From contig CALMIF010000065.1 of NCBI GenBank assembly GCA_937864045.1, positions 1 through 48,533 on the forward strand: a DNA stretch of 48,533 nucleotides, given 5' to 3'. A program made the translations under genes and the position numbers. The stretch comes from an uncultured Aquabacterium sp. Lineage in GTDB: Bacteria > Pseudomonadota > Gammaproteobacteria > Burkholderiales > Burkholderiaceae_C. This document shows, one piece after another, positions 36,175 through 44,291 of the stretch (its first letter is position 1; each line of letters opens with the position of its first letter). A model generated the notes under the pieces. It was not told where the DNA came from. It saw nothing but the letters and a program-made list of their open reading frames with translations, and ran no database searches.

Positions 36175-37239
36175 ATGACGAAGCCCATCACCCGCGCGCC
36201 CCTGCGCCTGCTGCGCCGCACCCTGCTCGCAGCCGCCCTCGCCACCGGCCTGGCCGCTGCCGGGCCAGCCACCGCCCAGGAGACGGCGGTGAAGTTCCAG
36301 CTCGACTGGCGCTTCGAGGGCCCCAGCGCCTTCTTCCTGCTGCCGGCGGCGCAGGGCCTGTTCAAGGCCGAAAAGCTCGACGTGACCATCGACGCCGGCA
36401 ACGGCTCGGGCAATGCGGTGAACCGCGTCGCCTCGGGCACCTACGACATGGGCTTCGCCGACCTGGCCGCGCTGATGGAGTTCCACGCCAACAACCCCAC
36501 CGCGCCGAACAAGCCGGTGGCGGTGATGATGGTCTACAACAACACGCCGGCGGCCGTCTTCAGCCTGAAGAAGACCGGCATCACCAAGCCCGCCGACCTG
36601 GCCGGCAAGAAGCTGGGCGCCCCGGTGTTCGACGCCGGCCGGCGCGGCTTCCCGATCTTCCAGAAGGCCAACGGCATCGGCGCGGTCACCTGGATCAGCA
36701 TGGACCCGCCGCTGCGCGAAACCATGCTGGTCAAGGGTGATGTCGACGCGATCACCGGCTTCTATTTCACCAGCCTGCTGAACCTGGAGGCGCGCGGCGT
36801 CAAGGCCGAGGACGTGGCGGTGCAGCTCTACCCGCAGCATGGCGTCAAGCTGTACGGCAACGCCATCATCGTCGGCGAGGACTTCCTGAAGAAGCATCCC
36901 GAGGCGGTGAAGGGCTTCCTGCGCGCCTTCACCAAGGGCGCCAAGGCGGTGTTCGCCGACCCCAAGGCGGCCATCGGCATCGTCAAGGCGCGCGACGGCC
37001 TGGTCAATGCCGAGCTGGAGGAGCGCCGCCTGCGCCTGGCCATCGATTCGGCCATCGCCACGCCCGATGCCCGCAGCGAGGGCTTCGGCGCAGTGGCCGG
37101 CCCGCGCCTGGCGCTGATGGCCAGCCAGGTGGCCGACGCCTACGCCACCAAGGGCCGCATCAATCCGGATGCGGTGTGGAACGGCAGCTTCCTGCCCGCC
37201 AAGGCCGATCTCAACATCCTGCCGGCGGCAAAAAAGTGA
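36175..37239 (+). CDS. NrtA/SsuA/ThiY-type ABC substrate-binding protein
   Basis: A 354-residue periplasmic protein. The leader RRTLLAAALATGLAAAGPATAQ is followed by VKFQLDWRFEGPSAFFLLPAAQGLFKAEKLDVTI, NRVASGTYDMGFADLAALMEF and MDPPLRETMLVKGDVDAITGFY, as in the nitrate/sulfonate/thiamine-precursor binding family. It supplies the ATPase and permease encoded 104 bp downstream. ATG 36175 gives a clean signal peptide; ATG 36127 in the same frame is less likely. The ligand cannot be read from the sequence. Confidence 0.9.
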   Translation: MTKPITRAPLRLLRRTLLAAALATGLAAAGPATAQETAVKFQLDWRFEGPSAFFLLPAAQGLFKAEKLDVTIDAGNGSGNAVNRVASGTYDMGFADLAALMEFHANNPTAPNKPVAVMMVYNNTPAAVFSLKKTGITKPADLAGKKLGAPVFDAGRRGFPIFQKANGIGAVTWISMDPPLRETMLVKGDVDAITGFYFTSLLNLEARGVKAEDVAVQLYPQHGVKLYGNAIIVGEDFLKKHPEAVKGFLRAFTKGAKAVFADPKAAIGIVKARDGLVNAELEERRLRLAIDSAIATPDARSEGFGAVAGPRLALMASQVADAYATKGRINPDAVWNGSFLPAKADLNILPAAKK

Positions 37240-37240
37240 T

Positions 37241-37318
37241 CCCCCCGAAGCGCCTGCGGCGCTCCCCCCAGGGGGCGCCGCCAGCGGCCCGGCAAAGCCG
37301 GTTCCGCGGCGACCGCTT
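37241..37318. repeat. Extragenic palindromic repeat, copy B
   Basis: It starts one base after the binding-protein stop codon. It is the inverted counterpart of copy A, lacking A's internal 79 bp. Internal dyads include GCGCC-TGC-GGCGC and CCGGC-AAA-GCCGG. It sits inside what should be one importer operon, so it could lower or set expression of the ATPase and permease relative to the binding protein. Confidence 0.85.
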
Positions 37319-37342
37319 GACAAGAGTGGAGAAGGCGCCGGC

Positions 37343-38173
37343 ATGACCGCATTCGTGGACTTCGACCAGGTCTGGCTGGCCTACAACGACGACCTGCTGG
37401 CCCGGGGCCAGTTCGCCGTCGAGGACATCAACCTGAAGGTGAGCGAAGGCGAGTTCATCGCCATCGTCGGCCCCTCGGGCTGCGGCAAGAGCACCTTCAT
37501 GAAGCTGGCCACCGGGCTGAAGCGGCCCAGCAAGGGCACGGTGACCATCGGCGGCCAGCCCGTGACCGGGCCGCTGAAGATCACCGGCATGGCCTTCCAG
37601 GCCCCCAGCCTGCTGCCCTGGCGCACCACGGTGGCCAACGTGATGCTGCCGCTGGAGATCGTCGAGCCCTACCGCAGCAGCTTCAAGCAGAAGCGGGCCG
37701 AGTACGAGGCCAAGGCACGCGCGCTGCTGCAGAGCGTGGGCCTGGCCGGCGACGAGGACAAGTTCCCCTGGCAGCTGTCGGGCGGCATGCAGCAGCGCGC
37801 CAGCATCTGCCGCGCCCTGGTGCACGAGCCGAAGATGCTGCTGCTCGACGAGCCCTTCGGCGCGCTGGATGCCTTCACCCGCGAGGAGCTGTGGTGCGCG
37901 CTGCGCGACCTGCAGGCGGCGCAGAAATTCAACGTCATCCTGGTCACGCACGACCTGCGCGAGAGCGTGTTCCTGGCCGACACGGTCTACGTGATGAGCA
38001 GGAGCCCGGGCCGCTTCGTGGTGCGCCGCGCCATCGACCTGCCGCGCCCGCGCGACCTGGAAGTGACCTACTCGCCGCAGTTCACCGACATCGTGCACGA
38101 GCTGCGCGGGCACATCGGCGCGGTGCGCAACCAGATCGGCGCGGGCCAGGCCGCAGCGGAGGCGAAGGCATGA
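37343..38173 (+). CDS. ABC transporter ATP-binding protein (NrtD/SsuB/TauB type)
   Basis: A 276-residue ATPase with Walker A GPSGCGKST (about 44), Q-loop FQAPSLLPWRT, signature LSGGMQQRASICRAL, Walker B MLLLDEPFGALD and the switch His in VTHDLRESVFLAD. The LPWRTTVANVMLPLE segment is characteristic of nitrate/sulfonate/taurine-type importers. It overlaps the permease gene by 4 bp (ATGA) and follows the binding-protein gene across the repeat. Confidence 0.94.
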   Translation: MTAFVDFDQVWLAYNDDLLARGQFAVEDINLKVSEGEFIAIVGPSGCGKSTFMKLATGLKRPSKGTVTIGGQPVTGPLKITGMAFQAPSLLPWRTTVANVMLPLEIVEPYRSSFKQKRAEYEAKARALLQSVGLAGDEDKFPWQLSGGMQQRASICRALVHEPKMLLLDEPFGALDAFTREELWCALRDLQAAQKFNVILVTHDLRESVFLADTVYVMSRSPGRFVVRRAIDLPRPRDLEVTYSPQFTDIVHELRGHIGAVRNQIGAGQAAAEAKA

Positions 38174-38943
38174 GCCCCAGCAGACGCCTCGAAGCCTGGT
38201 CGCCCTGGCTGCTGCTGGTGGCCACGCTGCTGCTGTGGCAGGCGGTGTGCAGCGCCTTCAACGTCAGCGAGTTCATCTTTCCCAGCCCGGCGCGCATCTG
38301 GGCGCAGCTGGTCGAGTTCAAGGGCGAGATCGCCAAGCATGCCTGGCGCACCTTCTGGGTCACGATGGTCGGCTTCGGCATCGCCATCGTGGTGGGCGTG
38401 CTGCTGGGCTTCCTGATCGGCAGCAGCCGCATCGCCTATGCCGCCATCTACCCGCTGATGACCGGCTTCAACGCCCTGCCCAAGGCGGCCTTCGTGCCCA
38501 TCCTGGTGGTGTGGTTCGGCATCGGCGTGGGCCCGGCGGTGCTGACCGCGTTCCTGATCAGCTTCTTCCCGATCACGGTGAACATCGCCACCGGCCTGGC
38601 CACGCTGGAGCCCGAGCTGGAAGACGTGCTGCGGGTGCTGGGCGCCAAGCGCTGGGACGTGCTGGTCAAGGTGGGCCTGCCGCGGTCGATGCCGTACTTC
38701 TTCGGCTCGCTGAAGGTGGCGATCACGCTGGCCTTCGTCGGCACCACGGTCAGCGAGATGACGGCCAGCAACGAGGGCATCGGCTACCTGCTGGTGTCGG
38801 CCGGCAGCAGCATGCAGATGGGCCTGGCCTTCGCCGGCCTGGTGGTGGTGGGCGCGATGGCGATGGCGATGTACGAGTTCTTCTCGCTGCTGGAGAAGCG
38901 CCTGACCGGCTGGGCCCACCGCGGCAGCCAGGGCGGGCATTGA
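38170..38943 (+). CDS. ABC transporter permease (NrtB/SsuC/TauC type)
   Basis: A 257-residue inner-membrane permease with about six helices. The start is typical (LLLWQAVCSAFNVSEFIFPSPARIWAQL). The coupling loop LEPELEDVLRVLGAKRWDVLVKVGLPRSMPYFF matches the EAA-type motif. It forms the channel with the preceding ATPase and the binding protein at 36175-37239. It is the last gene of the operon and converges on a chemoreceptor gene 39 bp away. Confidence 0.93.
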   Translation: MSPSRRLEAWSPWLLLVATLLLWQAVCSAFNVSEFIFPSPARIWAQLVEFKGEIAKHAWRTFWVTMVGFGIAIVVGVLLGFLIGSSRIAYAAIYPLMTGFNALPKAAFVPILVVWFGIGVGPAVLTAFLISFFPITVNIATGLATLEPELEDVLRVLGAKRWDVLVKVGLPRSMPYFFGSLKVAITLAFVGTTVSEMTASNEGIGYLLVSAGSSMQMGLAFAGLVVVGAMAMAMYEFFSLLEKRLTGWAHRGSQGGH

Positions 38944-38982
38944 GCCCGACCCCAGCCGCCGTGGTCCGGCACCGGCCACCCG

Positions 38983-40524
38983 TCAGACGTTGAAGGCGCT
39001 GACCAGCCCGTTGAGCCGGCGCGTCTGCTCGCGCATCGATTCGGCCGCCGCGGCTGCCTGCTCCACCAGGGCCGCGTTCTGCTGCGTGCCGCGGTCGATG
39101 TCGGCGATCGCCTGGTTGACGGCCTGCATGTCGCCGGTCTGGGCCCGGCTGGCGTCGCTGATCTCGTGGATCAGGTCGGCCACCTGGCGCACCGAGCCGC
39201 GCACCGCGTCCATGGTGCTGCCGGCCTGCTGGACCACGCTGGTGCCCGACGCGGTCTGATCGGCCGCGGCGCGGATCAGGCCTTCGATTTCGCGTGCCGC
39301 CTGCGTGGTGCGCTGCGACAGCGTGCGCACCTCGCTGGCCACCACCGCAAAGCCGCGGCCCTGCTCGCCGGCACGTGCCGCCTCCACCGCGGCGTTCAGC
39401 GCCAGGATGTTGGTCTGGAAGGCGATGCTGTTGATCACCGAGGTGATCTCGCCGATCTTGCGGCTGTGCTCGTTGATCGCACCCATGGTGTCGATCACCT
39501 GGGCGACCACCGCATGACCGCTGTCGGCCTGGCCGGCGGCGGTCTGCGACAGCTGCAGCGCCTGCGCGGCGCGGTCGGCGCTGTGCCGGGCGCTGCCCGT
39601 CAGCTGCTCGATGCTGGCGGTGGTCTGCTGCAGGGCACCGGCCTGGGTCTCGGTGCGGTTCGACAGGTCGGCATTGCCCTGCGCGATCTCGCCCGAGGCA
39701 CCATCGATGGCCTCCGCGCCCTGACGCACCTGGGGCACCATCGACGCCAGGCTGGCGCGCATGTCGCGCAGCGCGGGCTGCAGCTGTGCTGCCTCGTCGC
39801 GGCCGGAGACCGCGACCTCGCTGGCCAGGTCGCCCTGGGCCACCCGGGCCGACGCAGCGACGGCGTCCTTCAGCGGAACAGTGATGCTGGCGGTGATGCG
39901 CCAGGCGGCAAACGCCGCCAGGGCCAGCAGGCCCAGGCCGGCAGCGGCGATGCTGCGGACCATGGCGCGGTTGGCCCCGTTGGCCCGGTCGATGGCCTTG
40001 TCGGTATCGGCATCCTGCAGCGCGATGAAGCGCGACAGCGATTGCGTGGCCTGCTGCTGCAGCGGGTCGATCTTCTTCAGGATCACCGCGGCCGCCTGCT
40101 CGTTGTTGAACGTGGCCGCCAGGTCCACCGCTTCCTTGAAGTGGGCATCCAGCTGCTTGTCCGCCTCGGCCAGCTGCGCGAAGACCTGGCGCTCGTCGTC
40201 GTCCAGGCCCAGGGCCTCCAGCCTGGCGCGGGCGGCCAGGTAGGCGGCGATCTGCTTCTTCGCCTCGGCCTCGTCCTTCTGCACGCCTTCGGTGGTGGTC
40301 TGCAGGCCCATGCTGCGCACGGCCACCGCCCCGTTGAGCAACAGCTTCTGCATCTCAACGGCCAGGCCCTGGCGCTGGTGAGCCTGCTTCAGGGTGTCCA
40401 GCACGGCGGTGCGGCTGGCGCCGGCGCTGACCAGGGCGCCCGCCAGCATGGCGCTGGCAGCCACCAGGATCAGGCCGAACGACAGGCCCAGGCGGATGCC
40501 GATCTTCATGTCACGCAGGTTCAA
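38983..40524 (-). CDS. Methyl-accepting chemotaxis protein (4-helix-bundle sensor)
   Basis: A 513-residue chemoreceptor. Helix 1 is at about 12-32, a periplasmic four-helix-bundle sensor to about 190, helix 2 at about 191-210, and HAMP to 265. The signalling domain has the hairpin tip [37 protein letters not shown]. No CheR-docking pentapeptide is present. The preferred start is TTG 40524, with GGAG 7 bases upstream; the in-frame ATG at 40509 has no ribosome site. It is co-directional with, and 62 bp downstream of, a Cache-domain gene, whose product may present ligand to it. Confidence 0.93.
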   Translation of the reverse strand: MNLRDMKIGIRLGLSFGLILVAASAMLAGALVSAGASRTAVLDTLKQAHQRQGLAVEMQKLLLNGAVAVRSMGLQTTTEGVQKDEAEAKKQIAAYLAARARLEALGLDDDERQVFAQLAEADKQLDAHFKEAVDLAATFNNEQAAAVILKKIDPLQQQATQSLSRFIALQDADTDKAIDRANGANRAMVRSIAAAGLGLLALAAFAAWRITASITVPLKDAVAASARVAQGDLASEVAVSGRDEAAQLQPALRDMRASLASMVPQVRQGAEAIDGASGEIAQGNADLSNRTETQAGALQQTTASIEQLTGSARHSADRAAQALQLSQTAAGQADSGHAVVAQVIDTMGAINEHSRKIGEITSVINSIAFQTNILALNAAVEAARAGEQGRGFAVVASEVRTLSQRTTQAAREIEGLIRAAADQTASGTSVVQQAGSTMDAVRGSVRQVADLIHEISDASRAQTGDMQAVNQAIADIDRGTQQNAALVEQAAAAAESMREQTRRLNGLVSAFNV

Positions 40525-40586
40525 GAGGTGTCTCCGTCGGAGCTTGCGCCGTCAGCGCGCACAGGAGTGGGGAAGGCGCAGCGGCC

Positions 40587-41056
40587 TCAACCCTTGTAGA
40601 TGCCGCAACCGACGAGGGTGTCGCCGACGCGTTCGAGGTACATGGCCTTTTCCTCCAGCTTCTGCGAGACCGGGTTCAGGAACTTGTAGCCCTCGACCCA
40701 GCCCTTGCCCTTCTCCTTGGCCAGCTCGACGAACTCCTTGATGAACAGGCGGCCGTTCGGGTCCTTCAGGCCCATCAGGTCCTTGCCGACCAGCTTCGGG
40801 TTCGCGCCCTGGGCCAGGTTCTTGCCGCTCAGGTCATAGACGATCACGTACAGGTCACGGTCCTTGAAGGCCTTGCCGTTGGTGAATTCGTCGTAGGCCT
40901 TGTCGGGGCCGTTGGCCTTGATGAAGGCAACGGCCTTCTTGACCAGCGCCTCGGCCTCGGCTGCGCTGCCGTGGTCACCGGCCAGGGCGCTGCCGGCCAT
41001 CAGGCGCCGGCCAGGGCGATCGCCAGCAGGCGCTTGAGTTGGAGCAGGAAGTTCAT
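40587..41056 (-). pseudogene. Periplasmic single-Cache-domain protein with a frameshift in its signal peptide
   Basis: The gene starts at ATG 41056 with MNFLLQLKRLLAIALAGA, a signal-peptide start, then hits TGA at 41002-41000. Adding one C to the GGCGCCTGATGG run would restore ...LAGALMAGSALAGDHGSAAEAEALV, leading straight into the mature Cache domain (VKKAVAFIKANG, DLYVIVYDLSGKNLAQG, NPKLVGKDLMGLKDPNG) that ends at 40587. Intact homologues are about 150-160 residues. As written, the mature part could only be made from ATG 41000, overlapping the stop, without export. It lies upstream of a chemoreceptor gene. One-base sequencing error or true decay are both possible. Confidence 0.8.
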
Positions 41057-41259
41057 GGTGTTCGGACGCTCGCAGGCGTCGGTCTGGGGGTGCATCGGAC
41101 GGAATGGGCGCCGGCCAACAGATTGACCGGCGTTCCGGGTTGCCGGCCGCAGCGCCGCGGGCTTGAGCCGCTGCGGCGCACGGCGCCGGCCTCTGGCCCG
41201 GGTGCCGCCTAAACTGCACGCCTTCCTGCTCGGTGGCTGCCACCACGCATTCGAACGCC

Positions 41260-42102
41260 ATGGGCTGGCACGCACACCTGCAACTCGACTACCGCCGCGA
41301 CGGCGACCGCACCACCGCACTCGACCGCCACCACGGCCCGCTGCGTGTGCTGCAGCGCCTGTACCCCGAAGGCGATGCCATCTGCCACCATGTGCTGGTG
41401 CACCCGCCGGGCGGCATCGTCGGCGGCGACACGCTGGACCTGCACGCCACGCTGGACGCCGGCAGCCATGCGGTGATCACCACGCCCGGCGCCACCCGCT
41501 TCTACCGCAGCGAGGGCGCGCTGGCCGTGCAGCAGGTGCAGGCCAGGCTGGCGCCCGGCGCCCGGCTGGAATGGCTGCCGATGGAGACCATCGCCTACAG
41601 CGGCTGCGAGGCCGACAACCGCCTGCACTTCAGCCTGGCGCCCGGCGCGCAGATGCTGGGCTGGGACGTGCTGGCCCTGGGCCTGCCGGCGGCCAACGCA
41701 GGCTTCGTGCGCGGGCGCTTCCGCCAGGCCATCACCCTGCCCGGCGTGTGGCAGGAGCGCGGGCTGATCGACGCCGACGACGACCTGCTGCTGAGCAGCC
41801 CGCTGGGGCTGGCCGGCCACACGGTGATGGCGAGTTTGTGGCTGGCCGAGGGCATCGGCGCGGCCTGCCCGCTCGACCGCCCCCGCACCGAGGCCCTGCT
41901 CGACGCCGCCCGCGACCTGATCGCCGCCAGCGGCCTGCCCGCCACCGCCGGCGTCAGCGCACCCCACCCCAGCCTGCTGGTGCTGCGCGCCCTGGGGCAC
42001 CGGGTGGAGCCGGTGATGGCCCTGCTGCAGGCGGTGCGCGGTGCCTGGCGCCAGCTGCACTGGGGGCTGGCACCGAACCCGCCGCGGGTCTGGCGCACCT
42101 GA
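41260..42102 (+). CDS. ureD: Urease accessory protein UreD
   Basis: A 280-residue chaperone that docks on the urease apoenzyme and, with UreF and UreG, guides nickel delivery. Family features: [53 protein letters not shown] and [12 protein letters not shown], with the C-terminal NPPRVWRT intact. ATG 41260 matches the usual MGWHA start; an in-frame GTG at 41233 is possible. In related bacteria ureABC normally follow; here ureE begins only 35 bp downstream. Confidence 0.94.
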   Translation: MGWHAHLQLDYRRDGDRTTALDRHHGPLRVLQRLYPEGDAICHHVLVHPPGGIVGGDTLDLHATLDAGSHAVITTPGATRFYRSEGALAVQQVQARLAPGARLEWLPMETIAYSGCEADNRLHFSLAPGAQMLGWDVLALGLPAANAGFVRGRFRQAITLPGVWQERGLIDADDDLLLSSPLGLAGHTVMASLWLAEGIGAACPLDRPRTEALLDAARDLIAASGLPATAGVSAPHPSLLVLRALGHRVEPVMALLQAVRGAWRQLHWGLAPNPPRVWRT

Positions 42103-42137
42103 AGCGCGGGCCATTCACTGCCGACGACAATCACGCC

Positions 42138-42854
42138 ATGCTGACCGTCAACAAACTCCTCCCCCAGGGCCGCGGCCTGGCCGCCGTGCTGCTGCGCCGT
42201 GCCGCCAGCGTCGAACTCGACTGGGACGTGCGCCAGAAGAGCCGCTTCGACGCCACCGATTCGCAGGGGCGCCCGCTGGGCGTCTTCCTGCCGCGCGGCA
42301 CCCTGGTGCGCGGCGGCGACGTGCTGGTGGCCGACGACGGCTCGCTGGTGCGGGTGGTCGCCGCGCCGCAGCCGGTGCTGGAGGTGCGCCACTGCGCAGA
42401 ACACGGCAGCGCCTTCGACCTGCTGCGCGCCGCCTACCACCTGGGCAACCGCCATGTCGCGCTGGAGCTCAAGCCCGACCACCTGAAGCTGGAGCCCGAC
42501 CATGTGCTGGCCGACATGCTGCGCCAGCAGCACCTGATCGTCACCGAGACCCGGGCCGCCTTCGAGCCCGAGGGCGGGGCCTACGGCGGCGGTGGTGGCC
42601 ACGGCCACGGGCATGACCACGGCCATGGGCATGACCATGCACACGACCACGACCACGCCCCGGCACCGGCGCGCAAGCCGCTGGCGGTGCCCGTGGTGGC
42701 CGCGGCGCCGGCACCGCATGTGCACGGGCCGGGCTGCGGGCATGACCACGGCCACGACCACGCGCATAAACACGACCACAAGCACGACCACAAGCACGAC
42801 CACCAGCACGACCACGGTCACCAGCACGGTCCCGGCTGCAACCACGACCACTGA
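42138..42854 (+). CDS. ureE: Urease accessory protein UreE with long His-rich tail
   Basis: A 238-residue nickel metallochaperone. The N-terminal domain has [24 protein letters not shown], and the metal-binding domain has AYHLGNRHV (about 99-107) with the conserved His. The C-terminal tail (about 155-238) holds some 29 His residues in HDH/HGH/HKH patterns, plus two Cys-containing GPGC motifs. It is longer than in many UreE proteins and suits nickel storage as well as delivery. Short 12-bp direct repeats encode part of the tail. Confidence 0.94.
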   Translation: MLTVNKLLPQGRGLAAVLLRRAASVELDWDVRQKSRFDATDSQGRPLGVFLPRGTLVRGGDVLVADDGSLVRVVAAPQPVLEVRHCAEHGSAFDLLRAAYHLGNRHVALELKPDHLKLEPDHVLADMLRQQHLIVTETRAAFEPEGGAYGGGGGHGHGHDHGHGHDHAHDHDHAPAPARKPLAVPVVAAAPAPHVHGPGCGHDHGHDHAHKHDHKHDHKHDHQHDHGHQHGPGCNHDH

Positions 42855-42862
42855 CCAGCCGC

Positions 42863-43582
42863 ATGCCCCGCGTCCGCCCCGCCACGCCGCCGCTGCCCGC
42901 CGCCGCCCTGCTGCAGCTGATGTGGCTGGCCTCGCCGGCCCTGCCGGTGGGCGGCTTCAGCTATTCCGAGGGGCTGGAGGCGGCGGTCGACCAGGGCCTG
43001 GTCACCGATGAAGCCGGCGCAGCACGCTGGCTGCGCGATCAGTTGCGCCTGGGCCTGCAACGCGCCGACCTGCCGCTGGTGGCCAGCGCGATGCATGCCT
43101 GGCAGCGCCGCGACGGCGCGCGCCTGGCCGCGCTGAACGACTGGGCGCTGCAGACGCGCGAGACCTTCGAGATGCGCCAGCAGACCGAGCAGATGGGCCG
43201 CTCGCTGGCCGACTGGCTGCGCCAGCGCGACCCCGCCGACGACCGCGGGCCGCTGCTGGCCGCACTGCAGCCTTCGCCCACCTGGCCGGTCGCCTTCGCG
43301 CTGGCCGCCGCCCGCACCGGCGCGCCGCGGCGCGAGGCGCTGCTGGCCTTCGGCTTCGGCTGGGCCGAGAACCTGGTCGGCGCCGCGGTCAAGGCCGTGC
43401 CGCTGGGCCAGAGCGCCGGCCAGCGCCTGCTGGGCGCGCTGGCGCAGGACTTGCCTGCGGTGGTGGACGCCGCGCTCGCCACCGCCCTGCAGGGCGATGC
43501 CGCCCGCCAGAACCTGGCGCCGATGCTGGCCATCCTGTCGGCGCGCCACGAGGCCCAGTATTCCCGGCTGTTCCGCAGCTGA
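42863..43582 (+). CDS. ureF: Urease accessory protein UreF
   Basis: A 239-residue component of the UreD-UreF-UreG complex that gates GTP hydrolysis during nickel insertion. It has the family start [41 protein letters not shown], and [29 protein letters not shown] in the C-terminal half. It begins 8 bp after ureE. Confidence 0.95.
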   Translation: MPRVRPATPPLPAAALLQLMWLASPALPVGGFSYSEGLEAAVDQGLVTDEAGAARWLRDQLRLGLQRADLPLVASAMHAWQRRDGARLAALNDWALQTRETFEMRQQTEQMGRSLADWLRQRDPADDRGPLLAALQPSPTWPVAFALAAARTGAPRREALLAFGFGWAENLVGAAVKAVPLGQSAGQRLLGALAQDLPAVVDAALATALQGDAARQNLAPMLAILSARHEAQYSRLFRS

Positions 43583-43604
43583 CCTCTTCTTCCGAGACCC
43601 CGCC

Positions 43605-44273
43605 ATGAGCCATCTGCACAGCATCGCCAACCGCACCAAGAAGCTGCCCCCGCTGCGCGTGGGCGTCGGCGGCCCGGTGGGCTCGGGCAAGACCACGCTG
43701 GTCGAGATGCTGTGCAAGACCATGCGCGAGCGCTGGGACCTGGTGGTGGTGACCAACGACATCTACACCAAGGAAGACCAGCGCCTGCTGACGGTGGCCG
43801 GCGCGCTGGACCCGGAACGCATCATGGGCGTGGAGACCGGCGGCTGCCCGCACACCGCCATCCGCGAGGACGCGTCGATCAACCTGGAGGCGGTCGACCG
43901 CATGCTGGCGAAGTTCCCCGACGCCGACATCGTGTTCATCGAGAGCGGCGGCGACAACCTGGCCGCCACCTTCAGCCCCGAGTTGAGCGACCTGACGATC
44001 TACGTCATCGACGTGGCCGCCGGCGAGAAGATCCCGCGCAAGGGCGGCCCCGGCATCACCAAGAGCGACCTGTTCGTGATCAACAAGACCGACCTGGCAC
44101 CGCACGTGGGCGCCGACCTGGCGGTGATGGAGGCCGACACGCGGCGCATGCGGCCCGACCACGCCGGTGACAAGGCCCGGCGGCCCTACGTGATGAGCAA
44201 CCTCAAGACCCGCGAGGGCCTGGCCGAGGTGGTGCGCTTCATCGAGACCCGCGGCCTGCTGACGGCGGCCTGA
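43605..44273 (+). CDS. ureG: Urease accessory GTPase UreG
   Basis: A 222-residue SIMIBI-class GTPase that powers nickel insertion into urease. Motifs: P-loop [11 protein letters not shown] (about 20-30), [10 protein letters not shown], the metal-binding [13 protein letters not shown] (Cys-Pro-His), [13 protein letters not shown] and the guanine motif NKTDLA. It follows ureF by 22 bp. It is the end of the accessory cluster; no urease structural gene or nickel permease follows. Confidence 0.96.
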   Translation: MSHLHSIANRTKKLPPLRVGVGGPVGSGKTTLVEMLCKTMRERWDLVVVTNDIYTKEDQRLLTVAGALDPERIMGVETGGCPHTAIREDASINLEAVDRMLAKFPDADIVFIESGGDNLAATFSPELSDLTIYVIDVAAGEKIPRKGGPGITKSDLFVINKTDLAPHVGADLAVMEADTRRMRPDHAGDKARRPYVMSNLKTREGLAEVVRFIETRGLLTAA

Positions 44274-44291
44274 GGCACGCCGCCTCCGGCA

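Noticed and set aside
40998-41006. Programmed ribosomal frameshift in the Cache gene
   Set aside because: No slippery heptamer is present; a lost base or a restart at the overlapping ATG is simpler.
42103-42137. Residual urease structural sequence between ureD and ureE
   Set aside because: Only 35 bases remain and no urease motif could be read in any frame.
42740-42850. Short direct repeats near the ureE 3' end as a possible array
   Set aside because: They simply encode the His-Asp/His-Lys tail.
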